A stretch of DNA of 64,000 bases from Cyanobacteriota bacterium (GTDB taxonomy: Bacteria; Acidobacteriota; Vicinamibacteria; Vicinamibacterales; UBA2999). The DNA lies in contig JAIEMQ010000002.1 in the NCBI GenBank assembly GCA_019752015.1, forward strand, positions 1 to 64,000. Reading direction: 5' to 3'. This document shows, piece after piece, positions 46,853-53,845 of this stretch. The translations under genes and the position numbers were made by a program. The stretch's first letter is position 1; each line of letters starts with the position of its first letter. The notes below the pieces were generated by a model that saw only the letters and a program-made list of their open reading frames with translations, had not been told where the DNA came from and searched no databases.

Positions 46853-46950
46853 GATATCCCGTTACAGCAATAGCGCTGCCAGCGGCAATGCCGCCCTTAC
46901 GACCCTTAACGCGGGCGTTGTCGCACGTAGTACTTTGAAAGGTCGGTTGA

Positions 46951-46990
46951 CTGGAGAACGAAGTCGCCTGAGCAGGGTACTTCGCTCCAG
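46951..46990. repeat. hairpin in the divergent HlyD/deacetylase spacer
   Basis: CTGGAG-aa-CGAAGT, 14-base loop, ACTTCG-CTCCAG: twelve base pairs with one two-base bulge. It lies in the 278-base gap between the divergent exopolysaccharide transcripts, about 140 bases before the deacetylase start. It may be a leader-RNA structure or an operator. Confidence 0.6.
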
Positions 46991-47130
46991 AAAATGCGCC
47001 GCTTTCGGACGCCTTACTGAAACGTAAATGCGTTGTCGTATTTGAAACTCAGGTTTTTTCGCAAATGCGGCCTCGTGGCATGGCCGATGCACAACGGCAG
47101 CGCAGGTGTTTGTTTAACGAGGGTGCACAC

Positions 47131-49014
47131 ATGAGTTTCCTCTCCCGCTCCTGCCGCCACTTCACAGTCCTGCTGTTTTTTGGGTGGCTTGTCTATTCCA
47201 ACGGCCCGGCCGGATCACAGGTCGCGCTCGCGCGCGCAGCGAATGGTCTGCCATGTCCGGTCAACATGCGGTTGCTCGTGATCAGCGCGAACGGCGGTGA
47301 AACCGTTCTGCCTGCAATCCGCGAGACGCTCGACTATCTCGGCACTCCGTACGATCTGCATATCGCGTCGGGGCCGAGCGTGTTGACGGCCGCGACGCTG
47401 GAGAGCGCCCCCTGCCAGGGCCGCTACCAGGGCATCATCCTGACCACGGGTGAGCTTGGCTATTTCAACAGCGAAGGCGCCTGGGGCAGCGCGCTGACGG
47501 CTGATGAATGGACCGCGCTTCGGCAATACGAAGCCACTTACAAGGTCCGTCAGGCAACTTGGTACACCTATCCGACGCCGCAGTTCGGCTACAACATCGG
47601 CTACGCGGTCGACACCGGTCTGACGCCGATCACCGCCGCCTTCACCGCCGAAGGCGCGAAAGTGTTTTCCTACCTGAACACCACGACGCCGGTGACGATT
47701 GCCAACGCGTATACGTATCTGGCCACGCCGCTCGGCTTTGGCACCACACCGTTGCTGGTGACGGCCGACGGCCATGCGCTGGTACTCGTCAACACCGCGA
47801 CCGACGGCCGCGAGGAATTGTCGATGACCTTTGACGGCAACCAATATCTGCTGCACAGCATTTCGCTGGGCTATGGGTTGGTGCGCTGGGTAACGCGCGG
47901 CGTATTCCTCGGCGAACGCCACGCCTACATGAGCCCGCAAGTAGACGATCTGTTCATCGGCAACGACCAGTGGGTCGCGGCCACGCCATGCGGAACGCCC
48001 GTCGACATGACCGGCTATTCGCAGCGCTCGACCGCGAGCGATCTGAAGGCGGTGCTGGACTGGCAGACCACGACGCGCCTGCAGCCGGTCACCCGCAACC
48101 TCAAACTGACGATGGCGTTCAATGCGTATGGCGCCACGAACGGCGCCTACACGCCGGACGATCTGACGCCGTTCCTGACGCAGCCGGCCGTCAAATCACA
48201 GTTCCATTGGGTGAGCCACACGTTCACGCATTTGGACCTCGATGCGGCGAATGCGGCGACGACGAGATATGAGCTCAACAACAACATTTCGACGGCCCGG
48301 ACCCTGGCCTTGCCGGGATTTACTGCGAGCACACTCGTCACTCCGAACATTTCAGGGCTCACCAATGCGACGTTCCTGCGTGTCGCGCAGAACATCGGGG
48401 TCAGGTACCTGGTCAGCGACACATCGCGGGCGGGCTACAGCAACCCCTCGCCCAACACCGGCATCCCCAACCCGCTGCGTCCGGGGATCTTCATGATCCC
48501 GCGCTATCCGAACAACCTGTTCTTCAACGTCGCCGCGCCTGCGGATTGGGCCGCTGAATACAACTGCATGTATCGCGGCTTCTGGGGCCGCGACCTGACC
48601 TATGCTGAAATCCTCGACATCGAGAGTCAGCGCCTGCTGACGTATCTCCTCAAGGGCGACATGAATCCGTGGATGTTTCATCAGCCCAATCTCGATGTCT
48701 ACAACGGCAACAACACACTGCTGACCGATCTCCTCGGCGCGACGATCAACAAGTACCGGGCGATTACCAACCTGCCGATTCTGAGCCCGCCAATGCAGGA
48801 CATCGGCGAGCTGATGAAGGCGCGGGCGACTTACAACAATTCGGGCGTCACCGCGACGTGGCAGCCGGACGGCTCCGTCAAGATCAGCGTCACGCAGCGC
48901 GCCGTCATTCCGATCACTGGCCTGGCGGCGACCGGCGCCGAGCAGTACGGCGACCAGAAGATCGCGCACATTACCGTTACGCCGCGCGCACCCGTCACCG
49001 TCAAGGTGCCGTAG
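47131..49014 (+). CDS. Agd3/CE18-like polysaccharide deacetylase
   Basis: 627 residues from the ATG at 47131 (GAGGG upstream). A signal peptide or anchor (about 8-35) precedes an N-terminal domain of about 200 residues, then a NodB-like deacetylase domain. The predicted metal ligands are visible in 'YMSPQVDDLFIGNDQW' (Asp pair near residue 295) and 'HWVSHTFTHLDLDAANA' (HX3H near residue 365), and 'WMFHQPNLDVYNGN' lies near the C-terminal side. This arrangement resembles Agd3 (family CE18), which deacetylates galactosaminogalactan in Aspergillus. It likely acts outside the cytoplasm on the polymer made by the adjacent PelF-like enzyme. Confidence 0.8.
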   Translation: MSFLSRSCRHFTVLLFFGWLVYSNGPAGSQVALARAANGLPCPVNMRLLVISANGGETVLPAIRETLDYLGTPYDLHIASGPSVLTAATLESAPCQGRYQGIILTTGELGYFNSEGAWGSALTADEWTALRQYEATYKVRQATWYTYPTPQFGYNIGYAVDTGLTPITAAFTAEGAKVFSYLNTTTPVTIANAYTYLATPLGFGTTPLLVTADGHALVLVNTATDGREELSMTFDGNQYLLHSISLGYGLVRWVTRGVFLGERHAYMSPQVDDLFIGNDQWVAATPCGTPVDMTGYSQRSTASDLKAVLDWQTTTRLQPVTRNLKLTMAFNAYGATNGAYTPDDLTPFLTQPAVKSQFHWVSHTFTHLDLDAANAATTRYELNNNISTARTLALPGFTASTLVTPNISGLTNATFLRVAQNIGVRYLVSDTSRAGYSNPSPNTGIPNPLRPGIFMIPRYPNNLFFNVAAPADWAAEYNCMYRGFWGRDLTYAEILDIESQRLLTYLLKGDMNPWMFHQPNLDVYNGNNTLLTDLLGATINKYRAITNLPILSPPMQDIGELMKARATYNNSGVTATWQPDGSVKISVTQRAVIPITGLAATGAEQYGDQKIAHITVTPRAPVTVKVP

Positions 49015-50534
49015 TGAGCGCAGCGCTCCAGAGCCTGATCGGCTCGGTCAGGCGCAGCGCGCCTGACCTCGTCGACGAATGGGAAGCGACGGCGTGGGTG
49101 GAATCGTTCGGATGGACCGACGAGCGCATCCGCCACGCCTTCGGTCTCAACGACACTCGTGCGCTCGGCCGTCACATCTTCGAGCTGCGCGATCGCCGAA
49201 AGACGATGCGCCAGGAAGCGCGTGCATTCGTGCGGCGCGCCTGGCGCATGCCGCTGCTCGCCGGCGCCTACTCGCGAACGCTTGTTTACGCGCTGCCGTG
49301 GCTGGTGATGTTTGCGATCGAGGCGGTGTGGCCCGATGCATTCGGGACGCGGCCGGAGATGGCGGGACCGATCAGCGTCGCCGTCATGATCAGCCTGATT
49401 TCAACCGGCGGCTACGTGCAGGCGATCGCGCGCAAGGGCAGCTTCTATCTGGGCATGAACCAGATCGTGCTGGCGCGGCACGTCGGACTGCTGCTCTGCC
49501 GCGGCGGCGTCATCACCACCATGATTCTCGCACTCTCCGGTTTTGCGGCCGGCGAGTACTTCGACGTGTTTGGATCGACCGCCGCGCGGCTGGTCGCGAC
49601 GGCGTACTTCGTGATGCTCAGCATGTTGTGGCTGGCGTGCGCGATGGTCTCGCTCGTTCAGCCGCGCTGGCGCGTGCCGGTCATCTACCTCGGCGGCGGC
49701 GCGGTGTTCCTGGTGGCGCGAGCGGTGTTTCACAGCTCCACGCTGACGGCTCATACGCTGGCGCTGATCGGATCGGTGGTGATTGCCGCCGTCGTGACCG
49801 TGGAGGCGTTTCGCGGCTCGCGGCAGCGGGACACTCGAACGGAGCGGGTCGTGCTGCCCCGCACGCCGGTCCTGCTGCACTCGCTGCTGCCGCATTTCGT
49901 GTACGGCATCGCGTATTTCACGTTCCTGTTCGCCGATCGACTGTCCGCCGGATCGGCGCTGCCGCTGGTCTCCGGTTTGCCGTTCGGCATCACGCCCGAC
50001 TACAAGCGCGGCATCGATCTCGCGTTCCTGGTCTTCCTGCTGGTCGCGGGCGGCGTCGAGTGCTGCAACCTCGCCATCATGCGGGCGTGGCGGCGGGACG
50101 CCAAGACCGCGGTCGCCGGCGCCGCGGTCTTCGTCGATCGACTGAACCATCGCCGCCGGCTCTCGCTCGCCATCATCGTCGGCCTGTTCGTCGTGTTGTC
50201 CGTCACGGCCGCCGTGATTGCCGGGCGCGTCTCGTTCCTTATTCCCGGATCGAGCATCACGTTTGCCGCGGGTTGCTTTGGTTACGCATTGTTTGCGATC
50301 GGACTGCTCGACGCGCTGCTGCTCTTCAGCGTCAATCGTCCGGGCGAAGTGCTGCGCGCGCTGCTGCCGGCACTGCTGCTGAACCTGGCCGGAGGATATG
50401 CGTTCAGTCATATCGCCGGCGCCAACTACGCCGTCGCCGGCCTGGTCTTCGGCGCGGCGCTGTTTGCGGTTCGTGCGAGGCAGGGCGTCACGTCCGCGCT
50501 GCGCCGGCCCGACTTCGCCTACGCGTGGGCATGA
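49014..50534 (+). CDS. PelG-like polysaccharide membrane transporter
   Basis: 506 residues, GTG start overlapping the previous stop by one base. A soluble N-terminal part (about 1-75) is followed by about 12 transmembrane helices. The segment 'LLPHFVYGIAYFTFLFADRLSAG' resembles the conserved helix with an Asp-Arg pair in PelG, the MOP-superfamily subunit that works with PelF. The last helices are followed by a short tail. It is immediately followed by another membrane-protein gene overlapping by ATGA. Assignment to PelG is by eye and moderate. Confidence 0.75.
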   Translation: MSAALQSLIGSVRRSAPDLVDEWEATAWVESFGWTDERIRHAFGLNDTRALGRHIFELRDRRKTMRQEARAFVRRAWRMPLLAGAYSRTLVYALPWLVMFAIEAVWPDAFGTRPEMAGPISVAVMISLISTGGYVQAIARKGSFYLGMNQIVLARHVGLLLCRGGVITTMILALSGFAAGEYFDVFGSTAARLVATAYFVMLSMLWLACAMVSLVQPRWRVPVIYLGGGAVFLVARAVFHSSTLTAHTLALIGSVVIAAVVTVEAFRGSRQRDTRTERVVLPRTPVLLHSLLPHFVYGIAYFTFLFADRLSAGSALPLVSGLPFGITPDYKRGIDLAFLVFLLVAGGVECCNLAIMRAWRRDAKTAVAGAAVFVDRLNHRRRLSLAIIVGLFVVLSVTAAVIAGRVSFLIPGSSITFAAGCFGYALFAIGLLDALLLFSVNRPGEVLRALLPALLLNLAGGYAFSHIAGANYAVAGLVFGAALFAVRARQGVTSALRRPDFAYAWA

Positions 50535-52048
50535 TGGCGTTCCTCCTCGATCTCGCTCGCGTTGTCTGGATCGTGACGTTGATCGCGGTGATCGTCTGGG
50601 CGCCGGCGGCGTTGCTGACGCGCCGATGGCTGCCGCCGCTGGCCGCGATCCTCGAACAGCTGGTCGTCACCCTTGCGATCGTGACCGTGGCGATCTCGCT
50701 GCTGAGCCCGGCGCACCTGCTCAATCCGTTCATGCTCGGCGCCGCCTACCTCGCGTGGCCGGCCCGCGGGCTGGTCTTCATGCATCGCCGGACGCTGACG
50801 GCCGACGCGATCGCGCTGTCGCGCCGCCTGACGCTTGCCACTGCCGTCAAGCTCGAACGCGCCGGCACCCTCACGACGACATTGCGATCGCTGCCTCCCG
50901 CCCCGCAATCAATCGAGGCGCAACGCGCGTCGTTGATGCGTGCCATGACGTCTCCGGGCGCGCTGGTGGTGATCATGTCGGTGGTCGTGCTCGTCGTTCC
51001 CAAACTGGCGGCGACGCTCGCGTTCGTGCGGCTCGCGACACCAGCCGCCTACGCGGAACTGCTGACCGCGCAGCGCCTGTTCGTGGGCGATCTCGGCTGG
51101 CACCGCCCCGACGTGGCCGCTGACATCACGACGGCGCTGTCCGTTGTGAGCTCGATCTCTGCCGCGCACCTGGTCCGGCTGCTGACACCGCTCGCACCGG
51201 CGATCGTGTTGCTGGTGATGGCCGCGGTATTGAGGTTGATGACGGCGTCGAGAGGACCCGCTGTGGCCGCAGCCCTTGTTGCGGCGGTCATCGGCGCCGG
51301 ATCGGTCCCGACGCTTGCCGGCGCGACGGCGGCGCTCTTGCTGATGTTGACGACCTTCTTCCTGCATCAGGCGATTCGCCGGCGGGAGCGCATTGGCGTC
51401 GCGGCTACCGCGGGAATTCTGTTCGCGTTGACGGCGCCGATGCTGACGACGGCCGGGAACGCGCCGTTCGGCGTGGCGTTGATCGTCGCCGGCGTGGTAT
51501 GGATCGCCGAGCGGCGATTCCAGTTCGCCCGGCCGCCGGTGAGGACGGCGTCTGCGACCGCGGTCGCGCTGCTCGCGCTCGCGGTGGTGGTGCCGCGATC
51601 GGCATCGGCGAGCTACGTCGAGTACGACGCGGCTGCGCGTCAGGTGCTGCGCATTGCCGGCGAATTCCCGAAGTTCAAGTGGATGGTCGCCGCGCCGGTC
51701 GAAGAATGGGTGTTGTCGTACGGACGCGGCTGGCACCTGAACCTGCATCAGTTCGTGGAAGAGGTCGGTCCGCGGACCAACGACCCGGGCTTCCGGCTGC
51801 CGTATCACGTCGACGAGTTGTTCGTGTTCGTCGAAACGCGGCCGTTCGCGACCTACGCGACGGAACCCGCCGATGTGCCCTTCAAGACGCTGATCGATCC
51901 GGTGTATCGCCATTACCGATCGCCGGCCGGACGCGCGAGCCTGCAATTTGCCGCCTACAAGATTTCCGAGCAGCTGCTCAGGCAGACGCCGTCGAGCGTG
52001 TATTACGAAGACGGGCGCCTGAAGATCTATCGGTTCCAGTTGCGGTGA
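50531..52048 (+). CDS. unrecognised membrane protein of exopolysaccharide operon
   Basis: 505 residues, starting at the ATG overlapping the PelG-like stop. About ten hydrophobic helices (residues about 5-365) include a strongly aliphatic block near 245-345. A soluble, probably extracytoplasmic C-terminal domain of about 135 residues follows ('EYDAAARQVLRIAGEFPKFKW ... YYEDGRLKIYRFQLR'). I do not recognise the family. Position suggests it may take the place of PelD/PelE as the PelF-PelG partner, but no GAF or GGDEF-like c-di-GMP-binding motif is seen. Confidence 0.7.
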   Translation: MMAFLLDLARVVWIVTLIAVIVWAPAALLTRRWLPPLAAILEQLVVTLAIVTVAISLLSPAHLLNPFMLGAAYLAWPARGLVFMHRRTLTADAIALSRRLTLATAVKLERAGTLTTTLRSLPPAPQSIEAQRASLMRAMTSPGALVVIMSVVVLVVPKLAATLAFVRLATPAAYAELLTAQRLFVGDLGWHRPDVAADITTALSVVSSISAAHLVRLLTPLAPAIVLLVMAAVLRLMTASRGPAVAAALVAAVIGAGSVPTLAGATAALLLMLTTFFLHQAIRRRERIGVAATAGILFALTAPMLTTAGNAPFGVALIVAGVVWIAERRFQFARPPVRTASATAVALLALAVVVPRSASASYVEYDAAARQVLRIAGEFPKFKWMVAAPVEEWVLSYGRGWHLNLHQFVEEVGPRTNDPGFRLPYHVDELFVFVETRPFATYATEPADVPFKTLIDPVYRHYRSPAGRASLQFAAYKISEQLLRQTPSSVYYEDGRLKIYRFQLR

Positions 52049-52058
52049 TGCGTTGCAT

Positions 52059-53102
52059 ATGAAACGAGCGATTGCGATGTTGATGTTGATGTTGAGTGCC
52101 ACCGCGCTGTGCAATGCCGCGGTCCCGATCGGCGCGTCCGCTCCGGCCGCGCCACTGGCGCCGGCGCGGCTCGCGATCTACTACGGCTATCCGAGCCTCG
52201 TAAACGGGGCATCGGGCGACGTCGCGCGCGCCGCGGCAACTTTTGCCGATTACGACGTCGTGGTCTTCGGCGACGGCCTCGAATTCGCGGACGTCAATCC
52301 GCGGCGCACGCCGGCGGGTGCCGGACCCGACGAGCATCGGCGAACGGCGGCGATCGTCGACAAGCTGCGGCAGCAATCAGTCGACGTCTACGGCTACATC
52401 GATCTGGGTAATTCGCAGAAGCTCCCGCTGCCCGAGTTGCTGCAGCGCATCAAGCTGTGGGCGGCGATGAAAGTGTCGGGCATCTTTTTCGACGAAGCCG
52501 GCTACGACTACGGCGTGACACGTGAGCGTCAGAACGCCGTGGTCGACGCCACCCACGCCCTCGGGCTGGGGGCCTTCGTGAACGCCTTCAATCCGGACGA
52601 CGTGTTCGGGGCGGCGCGGGTCCCGATCAACAGTGCCGGAGGCGGCAATCCAGGCGGTACCGCCAGTCAACTCGGGGCAAACGACACCTACCTGCTCGAG
52701 TCTTTCCAGGTGCGGTTGGGCGAAGCCGAGAATTGGTCGTCGTGGGCCATGCGCACGCGCGCCGCGGTGGCGCATCGCGCGAATCACGGCTCGAAGATTT
52801 TTGCCGTCACCACGACGACCGCGCCGACCGAGCGCAACGCAACGAGCCTGTACCCGTATGCATGGTGGAGCGCGGCGGTCTGGGGCCTCGACGGCTTCGG
52901 GTGGGGCGAGCCTGACTTCAGCGGCGCAACCAGCAAGCTTCCCGCGCGTCACCTGCTGATCAATCCGACGGCGCTGGCCGGCACCCAGTTCGTGAGCGAC
53001 GTCATCGAGACGGCCGACGGCATCGAGCGGCGCACCGACGCGGGTCGCATCGTGTTGTCCCGCGCCGGGCGCAGCGGCCGGTTCATTCCAGGCCAGCCGT
53101 AG
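52059..53102 (+). CDS. spherulin-4/GH135-like glycoside hydrolase
   Basis: 347 residues with a signal peptide (residues 1-20, 'MLMLMLSATALCNA'). The mature part looks like a TIM barrel: 'LAIYYGYPSLVNG', 'YDVVVFGDGLEF', 'SVDVYGYIDLGN', then the acidic catalytic-region motif 'VSGIFFDEAGYDYGVTRERQN' (about 140-160) and 'AFVNAFNPDDVFG'. This resembles the spherulin-4 family (GH135, Sph3) and the related hydrolase part of PelA, enzymes that cut partly deacetylated galactosaminoglycans. It closes the operon begun by the deacetylase. Confidence 0.78.
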   Translation: MKRAIAMLMLMLSATALCNAAVPIGASAPAAPLAPARLAIYYGYPSLVNGASGDVARAAATFADYDVVVFGDGLEFADVNPRRTPAGAGPDEHRRTAAIVDKLRQQSVDVYGYIDLGNSQKLPLPELLQRIKLWAAMKVSGIFFDEAGYDYGVTRERQNAVVDATHALGLGAFVNAFNPDDVFGAARVPINSAGGGNPGGTASQLGANDTYLLESFQVRLGEAENWSSWAMRTRAAVAHRANHGSKIFAVTTTTAPTERNATSLYPYAWWSAAVWGLDGFGWGEPDFSGATSKLPARHLLINPTALAGTQFVSDVIETADGIERRTDAGRIVLSRAGRSGRFIPGQP

Positions 53103-53109
53103 GGCGGAT

Positions 53110-53138
53110 TTGACAGCATCGCGTTGCCGCGCAACAAT
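53110..53138 (+). promoter_or_regulatory. sigma70-type promoter of the fad operon
   Basis: TTGACA (53110-53115), 17-base spacer, AACAAT (53133-53138). It directs transcription toward the TetR regulator, and its start site would fall inside the palindromic operator. Confidence 0.7.
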
Positions 53139-53155
53139 GAATGAATGTTCATTCA
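53138..53155 (+). promoter_or_regulatory. FadR-type operator
   Basis: TGAATGAATGTTCATTCA, an 18-base sequence with TGAATGAA/TTCATTCA palindromic ends. It matches the recalled Bacillus FadR consensus (TGAATGAMTANTCATTCA) at all but one position. It overlaps the promoter start site upstream of the FadR-like regulator gene, so autorepression relieved by long-chain acyl-CoA is likely. Confidence 0.85.
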
Positions 53156-53161
53156 GTTGGC

Positions 53162-53192
53162 GTCCGCCTTCGCCAAGGCTACGGCGAGACAG
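53162..53192. repeat. dispersed element, family B, in TetR leader
   Basis: GTCCGCCTTCGCCAAGGCTA then CGGCGAGACAG, between the operator and the regulator start, hence in its 5' leader. Confidence 0.7.
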
Positions 53193-53200
53193 GCTGTGTA

Positions 53201-53827
53201 ATGCGAAGTTCCTCGGCGGGCAAGCTGTCGTTCGTCAAACATCCTGCAGGGAACGTCGATAAACGCGACGCGATCCTTCGCGCCGCCACCAAGGTGTTCG
53301 CGCACAGCGGCTTCTTCCAGTCGCAGGTCGCCGACGTCGCGCGCGTCGCGGGGGTCGCGGCCGGCACCGTCTATCTGTATTTTCAAAGCAAGGACGACCT
53401 GCTCGTGTCGATCTTCGAGCGGTCGATGAACGAGGTGCTCGCCGAAGGCCGCGCCGCGATGGCCGAAGTCCCGGACCCGGCCGCGCGCCTCGCGGAGCTG
53501 GCGCACCTGCATCTCGAACGCCTCGGCCGCGACAAGGATCTCGCCGTCGTGTTCCAGGTCGAGCTGCGCCAGTCGGTGAAGTTCATGGAGCGCTTCTCGG
53601 AGTCGTTCCTGCAGGATTACTTCAAGCTGATTCGCCAGGCGATTGCCGACGGACAGCAGAGCGGCGCGTTCCGCAAGGACATCAGCGCCACCACCGCCAC
53701 CAAGATTTTTTTCGGCGCCCTCGATGAAATGGCCACCAACTGGGTGTTGAGCCGGCGCAAGTACGACCTCAATGCGGAGGCCGATGCGGTCGTGGACCTG
53801 TTCATCAACGGAGTGAAGCGCCAGTGA
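53201..53827 (+). CDS. fadR: FadR-like TetR-family repressor
   Basis: 208 residues from the ATG at 53201; the earlier ATG at 53141 lies within the operator and would read through a repeat element. The N-terminal TetR helix-turn-helix spans about 20-65 ('ILRAATKVFAHSGFFQSQVADVARVAGVAAGTVYLYFQSKDDLL'-type order). The C-terminal domain resembles Bacillus FadR, whose ligand is long-chain acyl-CoA. It heads a beta-oxidation operon with a matching operator, which makes the functional call strong although unproven. Confidence 0.87.
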   Translation: MRSSSAGKLSFVKHPAGNVDKRDAILRAATKVFAHSGFFQSQVADVARVAGVAAGTVYLYFQSKDDLLVSIFERSMNEVLAEGRAAMAEVPDPAARLAELAHLHLERLGRDKDLAVVFQVELRQSVKFMERFSESFLQDYFKLIRQAIADGQQSGAFRKDISATTATKIFFGALDEMATNWVLSRRKYDLNAEADAVVDLFINGVKRQ

Positions 53828-53845
53828 GCCACAGATTGGGCACAG

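Noticed and set aside
46921..46990. Possible c-di-GMP (GEMM) riboswitch ahead of the deacetylase operon
   Set aside because: The conserved GEMM core and tetraloop-receptor pattern are not present; only a simple hairpin is visible.
49079..50530. Long plus-strand frame upstream of the 505-residue membrane protein (989 residues if joined)
   Set aside because: It runs through the PelG-like gene in another frame and is Arg/Ala/Gly-rich, a high-GC shadow; the real gene starts at the ATGA overlap at 50531.
53141..53200. Upstream ATG for the TetR regulator
   Set aside because: It lies inside the FadR operator at the predicted transcription start and would translate a dispersed repeat element.
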